Origin: Synechococcus sp. UW179A
Lineage (GTDB): Bacteria > Cyanobacteriota > Cyanobacteriia > PCC-6307 > Cyanobiaceae
DNA: 64,000 bases
Direction of reading: 5' to 3'
Assembly: GCF_900473965.1 (NCBI RefSeq)
Contig: NZ_UCNJ01000012.1
Span: forward strand, 248,001 to 312,000
How positions within the stretch are numbered: the first letter of the stretch is position 1; each line of letters begins with the position of its first letter. Shown here one piece after another: positions 8,900 to 18,014 of this stretch. The notes beneath the pieces were generated by a model that saw only the letters and a program-made list of their open reading frames with translations, was not told the origin of the DNA and ran no database searches. Both the position numbers and the translations under genes were made by a program.

Positions 8900-11529
8900 G
8901 GCACCAAATTCACCAGCTTCCCTGGCACCACAATCACCCGCCTGGGGGGCTTGCCGTCTAGCCAGCGCTTGGCCACATGGCTGGCCAGCGCCAGAGCCTC
9001 AAGCGTGTCTTTGTCGCATTCAGCTGGAACCTGAATGGTTCCACGGACCTTTCCCTTGATCTGAATCACCAGATCAACAGTGTCTTGCACCAGTGCTTCA
9101 GGGTCATGTAATGGCCAGGGCTGGAGATGAACACTTCCCTGTCCACCAAGTCGGAACCAGAATTCCTCTGCAAGGTGTGGAGCAAACGGTGCGAGCAGCC
9201 TGATCAGCGCCCGCATCGCCTCCTCCTGGACCGGTCTTGATGCCTCCAGCACAGCTCCAGAAAGACTGTTCGAGAGTTTCATCAACTCCGATATCGCTGT
9301 ATTGAACTGGTACTCACCACTGAGGTCCTCACCTACAGCTTGAATAGCTAGATGAACAGCACGTCGAATCTCTGTTTCCGATTCGGACAAATCTGTGGGA
9401 TTGCCTGATGTGTCGTTGCTCAGCAGCTGATCCGGAGCTGTCACCTTGCTGACGCTCTCGACCAGCCGCCAGAGACGTTGAAGGAAGCGGAACTGTCCTT
9501 CCACATCGGCGTCATCCCACTCAAGATCTTTCTCAGGCGGGGCTTTGAAGAGGATGAACATCCGAGCCGTATCCGCTCCATATCGGTCAATCACCAGTGC
9601 CGGATCGACTCCGTTGTGCTTCGACTTGGACATTTTTTCAAACAGCACCTCAAGCTCCCCGCCGTCGTCTGGGTCAGTCGGAGCACCCTGATCGGCCACC
9701 TGAGCGGGAGCAACATATCTCCCCGTTCGTGGGTTGAGGTAAGTCACCCCTTGCACCATTCCCTGAGTCAAGAGCCGCTCAAAAGGCTCATTGATCGAGA
9801 TCAAGCCTCGATCCCTTAATGCTTTGGTGAAAAATCGCGAATAAAGCAAGTGAAGAATGGCGTGCTCAATGCCTCCCACGTACTGCTGAACGGGTAGCCA
9901 ACGCTTGACGACATCCTTGCCAAATGGACGATCGCAGTTGTGAGGATCAGCGAAGCGCAGGAAATACCAGGAGGAACACATGAACGTGTCCATCGTGTCT
10001 GTTTCACGTCGTGCCGGTTTCCCGCAGATTGGACAGGGGACATTCACCCAGTCAGAGAGTGCGGCAAGAGGTGATCCACCTTTGCCAGCAAGATTCACAT
10101 CCTTAGGCAGAGACACCGGTAACTGATCTGCAGGAACCGGTTGGGCGCCGCAATCCGGACAATGAATGATCGGGATCGGGCAACCCCAGTAGCGCTGTCG
10201 TGAGATCAGCCAATCTCGAAGCCTGTATTGCCGCTTGGCTCGCGCCCATCCTTTGGTTGTGCCGTGTTCGGTGATGGCCTGTTTGGCCTGTTCATTGCTC
10301 TGGCCATCGAATGCTCCGCTGTTGACCAGGGTGCCAGGTCCTGTCCATGCTTCACCGTCATTGAGGTGTTCATCAGCGCCAACCACCTGGATGACGCGCT
10401 GCACGGGCAGCTCGTAGGTGCGTGCGAAACGGAAATCGCGTTCGTCATGGGCGGGAACTCCCATCACTGCTCCAGTTCCGTATCCCGCCAAGACGTAGTC
10501 AGCAACCCAGATCGGAACCTTCTGACCGTTGGCCGGATTCACCGCTTCGGCACCGGTGGCGACGCCACGCTTGGGACGATCATCCGCTGTGCGCTCATCG
10601 TTGGAAAGGTCGCTGACCAAATCACGGAATGCTTCAACAGATTCTTTCTGATCCGCAGTGGTGAGAGCATCCACTAATGGATGTTCGGGCGCCAAAACCA
10701 CATAGCTGACACCAAAGAGGGTGTCGGCTCTTGTGGTGAATACGGTGATCGTGTCGTCATGTTGGCCATCGACTTTAAAGTCGATTTCTGCCCCAATGGA
10801 GCGTCCGATCCAGTTCGCCTGCATCGTGCGGACCCTTTCAGGCCATCCCTGCAGCTGATCAAGGTCCTCGAGCAGAGCATCCGCGTACTGGGTGATTTTC
10901 AGAAACCACTGCTTCAGGTTTTTCTGCTCGACCAGCGCACCCGATCGCCAGGAACGCCCCTCGGAATCAACCTGCTCGTTGGCTAGCACCGTCTGGTCGA
11001 TGGGGTCCCAGTTAACAGTTGCTTCTTTCTGGTAGGCCAGACCTGCTGAATGCAACTCAAGAAAAAGCCACTGGGTCCAGCGGTAATAGTCCTCATGGCA
11101 TGTGGCCTGTTCCCGAGACCAGTCGATCGATAGCCCCAGGCGACCAAGTTGATTTCGCATTTGATCGATATTTCGGTCTGTCCAGACGCCGGGGTCCACA
11201 TTGCGTTCGATCGCAGCGTTTTCAGCAGGTAAACCGAAGGCATCCCAGCCCATCGGATGCAGCACAGCATCACCGCGCATCCTTTGTGCTCTAGCGATCA
11301 CATCGGTTATCACGTAGTTCCGGACATGCCCCATATGGAGGCTGCCAGAGGGGTATGGAAACATCGACAGCGCATAAAAGGCCTTTTGCTCAGGCCTGGG
11401 CTCCTGCGTTTGATAAAGCGCTTCTTGCTCCCACTTGTGCTGCCACTGTTCTTCGAGAAGAGAGGGGTCGTAGCGATCGGACAGCCTCGAGCTGGATTCG
11501 GGCATGGACGAGGACTGCGGGGCTGTCAC
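8893..11529 (-). CDS. leuS: Leucyl-tRNA synthetase
   Basis: Class I synthetase charging tRNA-Leu, 878 residues. It carries the HIGH-type motif in [15 protein letters not shown] (near residues 54-68) and KMSKS in [13 protein letters not shown]. The inserted CP1 editing domain includes [20 protein letters not shown] zinc-type segment ([21 protein letters not shown]) lies before the [10 protein letters not shown]-like stretch. The C-terminal domain ends [14 protein letters not shown]. The ATG at 11529 is followed by a low-complexity leader before [12 protein letters not shown]; later starts are not available. hfq lies 70 bp upstream on the same strand. Confidence 0.97.
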   Translation of the reverse strand: MTAPQSSSMPESSSRLSDRYDPSLLEEQWQHKWEQEALYQTQEPRPEQKAFYALSMFPYPSGSLHMGHVRNYVITDVIARAQRMRGDAVLHPMGWDAFGLPAENAAIERNVDPGVWTDRNIDQMRNQLGRLGLSIDWSREQATCHEDYYRWTQWLFLELHSAGLAYQKEATVNWDPIDQTVLANEQVDSEGRSWRSGALVEQKNLKQWFLKITQYADALLEDLDQLQGWPERVRTMQANWIGRSIGAEIDFKVDGQHDDTITVFTTRADTLFGVSYVVLAPEHPLVDALTTADQKESVEAFRDLVSDLSNDERTADDRPKRGVATGAEAVNPANGQKVPIWVADYVLAGYGTGAVMGVPAHDERDFRFARTYELPVQRVIQVVGADEHLNDGEAWTGPGTLVNSGAFDGQSNEQAKQAITEHGTTKGWARAKRQYRLRDWLISRQRYWGCPIPIIHCPDCGAQPVPADQLPVSLPKDVNLAGKGGSPLAALSDWVNVPCPICGKPARRETDTMDTFMCSSWYFLRFADPHNCDRPFGKDVVKRWLPVQQYVGGIEHAILHLLYSRFFTKALRDRGLISINEPFERLLTQGMVQGVTYLNPRTGRYVAPAQVADQGAPTDPDDGGELEVLFEKMSKSKHNGVDPALVIDRYGADTARMFILFKAPPEKDLEWDDADVEGQFRFLQRLWRLVESVSKVTAPDQLLSNDTSGNPTDLSESETEIRRAVHLAIQAVGEDLSGEYQFNTAISELMKLSNSLSGAVLEASRPVQEEAMRALIRLLAPFAPHLAEEFWFRLGGQGSVHLQPWPLHDPEALVQDTVDLVIQIKGKVRGTIQVPAECDKDTLEALALASHVAKRWLDGKPPRRVIVVPGKLVNLVPS

Positions 11530-11599
11530 ATCAGGAGAACACCTGCGAGAGATCGTGACACAGCTTGAGACCTTCCACTTGAAGCAGCCCCGAAGTCGC

Positions 11600-11821
11600 T
11601 CAGGCCAAAGGGCGAATGGTGAGCACCGCCAGGCGGTTGATCAAGACGGGATCGTTGCTGTCGTCCCGTTGCAGTGCGAAGTACTGAGGATCCTGCCAAG
11701 CGAGACGGCCATCCAATCTGCGGCCATCATTCAGCTCGATTCCGAGCACTCGCTGCTCACGAATCCAAGACTGAATCAACCGGATACCGGGCAAGCTGGG
11801 ATCAAAGCCCGTTGAATCCAT
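11600..11821 (-). CDS. hfq: Cyanobacterial-type Hfq
   Basis: 73-residue Sm-like protein read from ATG 11821 ([17 protein letters not shown]); an in-frame ATG 33 bp upstream would add an unlikely leader. The order alpha-helix ([11 protein letters not shown]) then five short strands ([39 protein letters not shown]) matches the divergent Hfq of cyanobacteria. The classical Sm2 residues Tyr-Lys-His of enterobacterial Hfq are absent. In other cyanobacteria Hfq acts with pilus machinery rather than as a general sRNA chaperone (family knowledge). hfq lying back to back with dapF, as here at a distance, is a known cyanobacterial arrangement, which supports the call. Confidence 0.8.
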   Translation of the reverse strand: MDSTGFDPSLPGIRLIQSWIREQRVLGIELNDGRRLDGRLAWQDPQYFALQRDDSNDPVLINRLAVLTIRPLA

Positions 11822-11985
11822 GGTGTGGAAATGAAAAAGGCATGTCTTCTGCACTCCAGCAAAGACGCTTGTCTACGTCAATCAGGCTGAGGAGTGCACG
11901 GTTCTTGGATCGCTTGATCCTGCAGAGTGATGATGAGTTTGTCTGGCGACAACAAGTTGCCTCTTGCTGCCTCCAATAACTGATC

Positions 11986-11990
11986 AAGGA
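11986..11990 (+). promoter_or_regulatory. Ribosome binding site deciding a GTG start
   Basis: AAGGA lies 6 bases before the GTG at 11997 and supports that start over the in-frame TTG at 11964. Confidence 0.6.
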
Positions 11991-11996
11991 CTTGTT

Positions 11997-12227
11997 GTGG
12001 ACTTAAAACCTGAGACAAGAGAGCAATTACTCATCGCGCTCACGAATCAGTGGGCATCCATGTTGGATCAATTGGATGAAGGTGATTTCACGCCTGAAGA
12101 TTTTTATGAGATTCGGAAAGTGGATTCAGATGATGAGCTGATCAGAGAGAGTGGCTGTCTAACGGATCAGGACCTGAATCAATTCATCAATGATTGGTAT
12201 TTCAGTGGGTTCTGGTCTTCTTCTTGA
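11997..12227 (+). CDS. Small acidic hypothetical protein
   Basis: 76 residues from GTG 11997, which follows AAGGA at good spacing. The protein is acidic, mostly helical by eye and ends aromatic-rich (FINDWYFSGFW). It contains EGDFTPEDFYEIRKVDSDDELI, with no recognisable domain, signal peptide or membrane span. It lies in the AT-rich pocket between hfq and dapF. The coherent acidic composition and the good ribosome site suggest a real gene, perhaps specific to marine picocyanobacteria. Function unknown. Confidence 0.6.
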   Translation: MDLKPETREQLLIALTNQWASMLDQLDEGDFTPEDFYEIRKVDSDDELIRESGCLTDQDLNQFINDWYFSGFWSSS

Positions 12228-12443
12228 CCAGAGCGATATTCGGGATCGCGATATTTTGGCTGTGTTTCTTGATTTGTAAGCTCTAGATTTGTTTGAACAA
12301 GATTTAAAACGCATCAATGATGAATCCATAGGCTTGTAGGCTGATAGCTGCTTGAATTATTTCTTACCGATTAGATGTGCTCCGATTTAATATCAGCATT
12401 GTTGGGAATATGAGCTAGGATGTTTCTTCTTTGTCTGAATGGA

Positions 12444-12761
12444 ATGAGCTCTCCAACGAGGTTATTGGGTTTCGCTGTCTTGATTAGCTGCTTAGGCGGT
12501 TGTCAATATTTTATGTCGCCCAAGACAATGATTGAGAGCACTGAGGCTGACGAGCTCTGTTATCAGTGGAAAGAGGAGTCAAGAAAAGAAATCATGAAAT
12601 CCGGAATGACCTATACGCTATTCAATAGGGGATGTAAATTGAATTCTGATCGGTCGATGTATCTTGGTTACGAGGGTGGTTATTTGACAGGTGATCAAAA
12701 GCAGGATGAACAAATTATGGCAAATTGGACTGTCGTGAAGACCTTCAAATTAAAGAATTGA
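12444..12761 (+). CDS. Small lipoprotein of unknown function
   Basis: 105 residues from ATG 12444 (MSSPTRLLGFAVLISCLGGC). The N-terminus is a lipoprotein signal with lipobox L-G-G-C, so the mature protein should be membrane-anchored on the periplasmic side. The mature part has two more cysteines (ELCYQW and NRGCKL) that could form a disulfide, and two Tyr/Gly-rich stretches (YLGYEGGYLTG). An ATG at 12420 is also in frame but would put extra residues before the signal. It resembles small periplasmic orphan proteins; I do not recognise a family. The region is notably AT-rich compared with its neighbours. Confidence 0.65.
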   Translation: MSSPTRLLGFAVLISCLGGCQYFMSPKTMIESTEADELCYQWKEESRKEIMKSGMTYTLFNRGCKLNSDRSMYLGYEGGYLTGDQKQDEQIMANWTVVKTFKLKN

Positions 12762-13148
12762 TTTTGCTTTGCTCTGCAGTCTTCTGATCGTTACTGCCAT
12801 GTTTCAGTTGCTGTCGCTAAATAAATGACTGTTTTGTAGGAACTTTTTGTTAAATCTTCTACCTTTTTTGAACTTGCTTCTGATGGCGATTCTTGGGGGT
12901 TGCGCTGTTCTGTCATCAGTAAGCAGACTCGCGATCTTCATGAGGTTGAGATGAGAAGCAAGGGATCCGCTCAGATTGAGCTGATGTCGAGTTGAGCTTT
13001 GGGTTGTTTGAGTTCCCTGGACCGCGCATGCTTCTGTTCGTTTCATCACATTGCTTCAGAGCGCTACTAACCACAGCTCAGCCCCATTGATAAAGGAATA
13101 TCAGGTCTCGAAATCCTGTAACGTGTTGGTATAACAGGGTTGTACTGA
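12762..13148. other. Gap before dapF without a secure gene
   Basis: About 390 bp, AT-rich. It holds a possible 35-codon lipobox reading frame on the plus strand (12847-12954, listed separately) and a TATAAC box at 13131-13136 just before the dapF start. An 81-codon minus-strand frame at 12804-13049 lacks protein-like character. Nothing else recognised. Confidence 0.5.
12847..12954 (+). pseudogene. Possible tiny lipoprotein or lipoprotein-gene remnant
   Basis: A TTG-initiated frame of 35 residues whose first half is a strong hydrophobic stretch ending in a lipobox (LLLMAILGGC). A short basic tail and a stop follow. It resembles the signal region of the lipoprotein gene just upstream (also ending L-G-G-C). 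This could be a decayed paralogue, a real micro-lipoprotein, or chance. No good ribosome site is visible. Confidence 0.25.
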
Positions 13149-14249
13149 ATGCTGACATTCAGCAAATATCAAGGGCTTGGCAACGACTTCATTTTGATGG
13201 AGGGCCGTTCCGGGCAATTGTCCGCTGAGATTCACACCCCCGATCCAGGCTGGGTTCAACGTCTTTGCGATCGACGCTTCGGAATTGGAGCAGATGGATT
13301 GATTTTGGCTCTGCCTCCGGAAGGTGATGCTGAGCTGCGCATGCGCATTTTCAACGCCGATGGTTCGGAAGCAGAGATGTGTGGCAATGGAATTCGCTGT
13401 CTTGCGCGCTTCCTTGCTGACAGCGACGGGGATGGTCCCGGTCGTCGATGGGCGATCGAAACGCCTGCCGGTCTGATCATTCCGGAACTTCATAACGACG
13501 GTCAGATTCGCGTGGATATGGGAGCTCCGTTTCTTGATCCTGCCTCGGTACCTACCACCCTCGCGGCCAACGCGTCAGGACTTCCGGTGGGTGATCTCAA
13601 CCTTGATGGGCACACTCTTGCCTTGGCGGCGGTTGGCATGGGAAATCCTCATGCAATTGTGCCCGTCGACGATCTCGACTCCATTCCCTTTGAAAGCTGG
13701 GGAGCGGCACTGGAGTGCCACGAGGTTTTCCCGGCCAAGACCAATGTGCATTTTCTAAAGGTGCACGGAGGTTCTCAGCTCGAAATCAGAGTCTGGGAAC
13801 GAGGTGCTGGTCCCACCCTTGCCTGTGGCACCGGCGCTTGCGCCACGCTTGTCGCTGCTGTTCTGCTCGGACTCAGCGATCGGGAGGCCACCGTTGAGTT
13901 GCCCGGTGGCCCTCTTCAGATCAGCTGGGAGACGCCTGGTGCATCGGTGTTCATGACTGGCCCTGCCGTTGCCGTGTTCGACGGTGTTCTCAATCCTGAA
14001 CTCGTCCCGTCTCAGAGCTCAATATCTGATGGAGTATCAGTCGCGATCGCTGAACAAACGGCTTCCCGCAAGGCAGCTAGCGGAGAGTCCGATAAGCCGG
14101 AGCCTGCTGATGCCTGTTCCGAGGAGGAAGCCCAGTCCAGAGTGCAGGAATTCCTTGCTTCCAATTCGCTGGATTCGATGATCAACATCGCCACTGAGTC
14201 CTTGGAACAGCGAACACTTGCGCGACTCCAACGCGATACCCAATCCTGA
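13149..14249 (+). CDS. dapF: Diaminopimelate epimerase with C-terminal extension
   Basis: Converts LL- to meso-diaminopimelate for lysine and peptidoglycan synthesis. The 366-residue protein has both catalytic cysteines: EMCGNGIRCLARF near residue 77 and LACGTGACATLVAA near residue 225. The N-terminus LTFSKYQGLGNDFI is typical. The normal fold ends near residue 285. A further 80 residues (from about NPELVPSQSS), rich in Ser, Glu and Ala, have no relation to the epimerase fold and end in a predicted helix (EEAQSRVQEFLA). A TATAAC box ends 12 bp before the ATG. The next gene starts 5 bp after the stop, so the two are probably cotranscribed. Confidence 0.95.
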   Translation: MLTFSKYQGLGNDFILMEGRSGQLSAEIHTPDPGWVQRLCDRRFGIGADGLILALPPEGDAELRMRIFNADGSEAEMCGNGIRCLARFLADSDGDGPGRRWAIETPAGLIIPELHNDGQIRVDMGAPFLDPASVPTTLAANASGLPVGDLNLDGHTLALAAVGMGNPHAIVPVDDLDSIPFESWGAALECHEVFPAKTNVHFLKVHGGSQLEIRVWERGAGPTLACGTGACATLVAAVLLGLSDREATVELPGGPLQISWETPGASVFMTGPAVAVFDGVLNPELVPSQSSISDGVSVAIAEQTASRKAASGESDKPEPADACSEEEAQSRVQEFLASNSLDSMINIATESLEQRTLARLQRDTQS

Positions 14250-14254
14250 GAGAC

Positions 14255-15415
14255 GTGTTCTATCTCGATGCTTGCGCCACCGCGCCCCTCAGACCTGGGG
14301 TCCTTCAACGCATGGTCGAGACCCAAGATCAGGCCTGGGCTAATCCCTCAAGTCTTCATCAGTTCGGCCTGAAAGCCTCTGAAGCCTTGGAGAGGGCCCG
14401 CTCTCAGATCGCCGCGAAACTCTCTGCAGAACACAGGGAAGTGGTTTTCACCTCCGGTGCCACTGAATCCATTCATCTCGCCCTTCATGGGCTCGCCGCC
14501 TCACGTTCGCCAGGCCGGCTTGTGATCTCTTCGGTGGAACATCCCGCTGTCTCTGGGGCGGCTCGTTTGCTGTCGAAAAGCGGCTGGGACGTGACCGAAT
14601 GGCCTGTTGATCAGCTGGGCAGGATCAGATTGGAACATCTCGATCAACTGCTGGCTCCACCAACCAAGATTGTTTCTTTGGTCTGGGGTCAGGGTGAGGT
14701 CGGCACGATTCAGCCCTTGCTCACCGTTGCAGAGGCTTGCAGAACGAGGGGAATCCCCATCCATACCGATGCCACCCAGATTCTGAGCCAGGCACTTCCC
14801 AGCTGGAAGCATTTACCCGTAGATCTACTCAGCTCCTCGGCCCACAAATGCGGAGGTCCCAGAGGGATCGGCCTGCTGATGACGCGTGAGTCGTATCGCT
14901 CCGCGCTGAAACCGCTCCTATCAGGTGGTGGACAGGAGGGAGGCCTGAGAAGTGGTACCGAATCTGTTGTTCTGGCAGTCGGTATGGCGGCTGCGCTGGA
15001 TCAGATCGAGTGCTGTCCTCCAGATGATCTCGCTCGATCAGGACATGGCATCGCAGATCTCCGCGATGCTTTACGCGACCGGCTGCTCAGAGACCAACGT
15101 CTGATGGTCTGCGGTGATCCACAGGATCGGCTTCCCCACCATCTTTCACTGCTGGTGAGCGATCACAACGGTCAGCCCGTTTCAGGTCGTCAACTCGTTC
15201 GAAGTCTGGATGCGTGTGGTCTGGCCGTTAGCAGCGGCAGTGCTTGTTCATCCGGCAAGGACAGCGACAGTCCTGTTTTGGCCTCCATGGGACTTCCACA
15301 GATGATGCGTCGATCCAGCATCAGAATCAGCCTTGGGCCCTGGATTGAACACAAGGATCTCGATGGGATCGTTCAGCGCTTCCATCAAGGACTCGAGGAG
15401 ACACTCTGCAGTTGA
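14255..15415 (+). CDS. Cysteine desulfurase (NifS/IscS family)
   Basis: PLP enzyme releasing sulfur from cysteine for Fe-S clusters or thiolation, 386 residues from GTG 14255. The opening FYLDACATAPLRPGV corresponds to the usual YLDxxATTP. PLP-binding residues appear in FTSGATES and HTDATQ. The PLP lysine is in SSAHKCGGPRGIG, and the catalytic cysteine loop is SSGSACSSGKDSDSP near residue 330. The start is 5 bp after dapF, indicating an operon. It is one of several desulfurase types in cyanobacteria; which subgroup it belongs to cannot be told by eye. Confidence 0.9.
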   Translation: MFYLDACATAPLRPGVLQRMVETQDQAWANPSSLHQFGLKASEALERARSQIAAKLSAEHREVVFTSGATESIHLALHGLAASRSPGRLVISSVEHPAVSGAARLLSKSGWDVTEWPVDQLGRIRLEHLDQLLAPPTKIVSLVWGQGEVGTIQPLLTVAEACRTRGIPIHTDATQILSQALPSWKHLPVDLLSSSAHKCGGPRGIGLLMTRESYRSALKPLLSGGGQEGGLRSGTESVVLAVGMAAALDQIECCPPDDLARSGHGIADLRDALRDRLLRDQRLMVCGDPQDRLPHHLSLLVSDHNGQPVSGRQLVRSLDACGLAVSSGSACSSGKDSDSPVLASMGLPQMMRRSSIRISLGPWIEHKDLDGIVQRFHQGLEETLCS

Positions 15416-15461
15416 TCACGCAGCGGCTGTACGCTCCGCCCCAGCGATCTAACTAGGCCTG

Positions 15462-16157
15462 GTGAGCGCCGTTCTTCCCGCTGATCTATCCGAAGCTGAA
15501 CAGCGGACATTCGTTGCGTTGAGTGAGGTTCTTGGCTCCAAGCGTCGTGGTCGCTGGCAAATCACCTGGAAGTTCGAGGGGCTTCGTTTGCTCGGACCCT
15601 CAATCCGGCTATCTCAGGCACTCCAAGACAGCGGCATCAGTCTTTTGCTGGCCTGGCCCGATGCAGGTGCTGCAGCACTGGCCAAGCGTGATGGACCTGA
15701 ACTTGCCGAGTGTTGTGTTGATCTCAATCAGCTGCAACGCGATCCTGCCTGGGCCGGACGTGGTGATCTTTTGCTGATTGTTGGTGCTCAACCCAGTGAC
15801 TATGAAACGGTTGAGGCGATCTGTAGTCAGTGGTTTGAACCGGTTGTGCTGCTGAATAGCCGTCTCGAAGACGCTGCTGTAGGGATTGGCAGTGTGGCTC
15901 GTCAACGACGAAAGGGATTCATGTCTATCTGGCAATCGGCCTTTCATTTGGAACCCTTTCTTCAAGGCGCTCTGATGCAAGAACGTCAGCAGCAATGGGA
16001 ACTGTTTCGAATGGACCCGGACGGTTATCGATGGGTCAAGCAATTTGATGCCCGTCCCGATCAAGAACAGATTGACGATGCTCTTGCCAGTGCGGGGGAC
16101 GGTTTAAGGCAGACCCTTGGGGCAATGGATCGCTTCATTGATGATCTGCGTGGTTGA
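15462..16157 (+). CDS. DUF1995 family protein
   Basis: 231 residues from GTG 15462. The pattern includes RWQITWKFEGLRLLGPSIRL, a central LLLIVGAQPSDY strand and WFEPVVLLNSRLED. The tail has a VARQRRKGFMSIWQSAFHLEPF segment with GALMQERQQQWELFRMDP. This matches the DUF1995 family found in cyanobacteria and plastids, where some plant members are linked to photosystem assembly. No signal peptide or membrane span. It stands 46 bp after the desulfurase and 46 bp before DUF4330, compatible with one transcript. Confidence 0.75.
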   Translation: MSAVLPADLSEAEQRTFVALSEVLGSKRRGRWQITWKFEGLRLLGPSIRLSQALQDSGISLLLAWPDAGAAALAKRDGPELAECCVDLNQLQRDPAWAGRGDLLLIVGAQPSDYETVEAICSQWFEPVVLLNSRLEDAAVGIGSVARQRRKGFMSIWQSAFHLEPFLQGALMQERQQQWELFRMDPDGYRWVKQFDARPDQEQIDDALASAGDGLRQTLGAMDRFIDDLRG

Positions 16158-16203
16158 TACCCAGGCTCATCACTTTTAGTGTTGCCGTCTCGAGCTCACT
16201 CCC

Positions 16204-16719
16204 ATGGCCTTCTCGGATCGTCTTCGATCAATGTCCTTCATTGACGTTGCAGCGGCGGTTGTTGCACTGGTGGCTATCGGAGGTGTGTTGTGGAGTCCGA
16301 AGCTCAGCAACACGGTCGCCAGGGCTACAGGGGCGATCAAACCAGTGGAAGTCACTGTGGACGTCCGTAATACCAGTGCTGCTGATCCGGACCAACTGAT
16401 CGCAGAAGCGCTCAAATCCGGCCGTACCTCCCTGGTGATCCGCAACCAGCCTGCTGGAAGCGTGCAACTGATCAGGGTCGACGACATCAGGCGCCAGCTC
16501 GCTTCCGTTCTTCCTGATGGCCGCGTTGTCACGGCCGATGACCCCAATAGGGAGATCCAGGGCATGCTCGATGCCCGATTTGTTCTTCAGGGTGACGCCA
16601 CAGTTACCTCTTCTGGTGTTGTGATGGCAGGCACCAAACTGAAAGTGGGAATTCCTGTAGAACTTGAGGGCCGTTTCTATCGGGTGAACGGAATTGTCAG
16701 TGGAGTCTCCGTCCAATGA
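16204..16719 (+). CDS. DUF4330 membrane-anchored protein
   Basis: 171 residues with one N-terminal membrane segment (IDVAAAVVALVAIGGVLW) followed by a beta-rich soluble part. The features VEVTVDVRNTSAADPDQLI, TSLVIRNQPAGSVQLI and GTKLKVGIPVELEG match DUF4330. Its stop overlaps the dacB start (ATGA), so it is coupled to the carboxypeptidase gene. A role in the envelope is inferred only from that context. Confidence 0.75.
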   Translation: MAFSDRLRSMSFIDVAAAVVALVAIGGVLWSPKLSNTVARATGAIKPVEVTVDVRNTSAADPDQLIAEALKSGRTSLVIRNQPAGSVQLIRVDDIRRQLASVLPDGRVVTADDPNREIQGMLDARFVLQGDATVTSSGVVMAGTKLKVGIPVELEGRFYRVNGIVSGVSVQ

Positions 16720-18014
16720 GAACAATGTTCCTGACCTCTGGACTACTCCTGACACCCCTGGCCATGCCGGTGGCCGCCAATCAGGCAGTTCCATTGATCA
16801 TCCCGCCGCCTCCAACCGAGCAACCATTGCCGCAGTTGCAGCCTGGTCGATCGTGTCCAGCGCTTGATAAGGCCCTCAGAAACAATGTCGGCAGCGAAGC
16901 AAGAGTGTGGTCTGTCACTGTTCTCAATAGCGATGGAGATGTTCTCGGCAACGTGAACGGTGCCGTGCCAAGAATTCCGGCTTCAAATCAAAAGTTGATC
17001 AGCACCGCCTACGCCCTCGATCGGCTTGGCCCGGATTTCCGTTTGAAAACCCGTTTGATCCAGAGGCCAGATGGCTCAATGGAATTAAACGGCCAGGGAG
17101 ATCCCGATCTCGGTATCGCAGGTCTTCAACGATTCGTTCTTGCTGCTCTTCGTCAAGGCGGTGCCAGAGGAAACTCAGCCTCGGGCGTGAAGCTGATGGT
17201 GCGAGAAGAGCCCCGCAGCAACTGGTGGCCCAGCGATTGGCACCCTGCCGATCGTGGTTATGCCTATGGAGCTCCGATCACCCGTTTGGCTCTCACCAGC
17301 AATGCCGTTGGCGGTGCCGTAAGCGATCCGTACTCGCGACTGCAGCGACTGTTTCAACAAGAAGCGATTCGTCGCGGTGGAACGGTCCAGATCCAGAGGG
17401 GGCAACCTCTTGTCGAAGGGATTTCAACTCAGAACCAGGACTCAGTGGTGTTGCATGAGGAAACCTCCGCACCTATGCACGCGTTGCTCAGTCTTGCCAA
17501 CACTGAGAGCCACAATTTCACTGCAGAGGTGCTGATGCGCCAGGCTTCAGGCCTCTGGGACGTCAGAACGGCATCCCGTGCAACAGAACGCTGGATGTTT
17601 GAGCAAGGACTGCCAATTCAGGGGCTGAGAGTGGCCGATGGCAGTGGACTCTCGCGAAACAACCGAGTCACGAGTAACACCATCGCTGCACTGCTGATGC
17701 GCATGGATCAGCATCCGTTCTCGGCGTACTACAAGTCTTCGATGGCCATTGCCGGCCAGAGAGGGACCCTGCGCAATCTTTATCGTGGAACAGTCCTTGA
17801 TGGACGTTTCCGAGGTAAGACAGGAACCATCAGTGGTGTTCGCAGCATTTCTGGTTATCTGCAAACCGTTGATGGGCCCAGGTACGTGAGCATGATTTCC
17901 AACGGATCGGGAAGCCCCAATACGGTGATGGGGCAAATCCTCAGATCTGTTCAGAGGTTCAGCCCATGCCCCTCATCTGTCGCACCCGCGAAGCGGCCCG
18001 ACGTGCTCGGCTGA
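16716..18014 (+). CDS. dacB: D-alanyl-D-alanine carboxypeptidase/endopeptidase, PBP4 type (S13)
   Basis: 432-residue exported penicillin-binding protein acting on peptidoglycan cross-links. It has an N-terminal signal (FLTSGLLLTPLAMPVAA) followed by a Pro-rich linker. The three active-site motifs of S13 are visible: SxxK in PASNQKLIS (near residue 90), SxN in TESHNFTAEV, and KTG in FRGKTGTISG. The ATG at 16716 overlaps the DUF4330 stop. Its 3' end overlaps the convergent DivIVA-like gene by 56 bp. Length is somewhat short for S13 but all motifs are intact. Confidence 0.92.
   Translation: MRTMFLTSGLLLTPLAMPVAANQAVPLIIPPPPTEQPLPQLQPGRSCPALDKALRNNVGSEARVWSVTVLNSDGDVLGNVNGAVPRIPASNQKLISTAYALDRLGPDFRLKTRLIQRPDGSMELNGQGDPDLGIAGLQRFVLAALRQGGARGNSASGVKLMVREEPRSNWWPSDWHPADRGYAYGAPITRLALTSNAVGGAVSDPYSRLQRLFQQEAIRRGGTVQIQRGQPLVEGISTQNQDSVVLHEETSAPMHALLSLANTESHNFTAEVLMRQASGLWDVRTASRATERWMFEQGLPIQGLRVADGSGLSRNNRVTSNTIAALLMRMDQHPFSAYYKSSMAIAGQRGTLRNLYRGTVLDGRFRGKTGTISGVRSISGYLQTVDGPRYVSMISNGSGSPNTVMGQILRSVQRFSPCPSSVAPAKRPDVLG

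Noticed and set aside
10228-10677. 149-codon plus-strand frame opposite leuS
   Set aside because: It is a shadow of the leuS reading frame; leuS motifs are intact and the composition is not protein-like.
12804-13049. 81-codon minus frame upstream of dapF
   Set aside because: No ribosome site, odd composition, and overlaps the lipobox frame; not supported as a gene.
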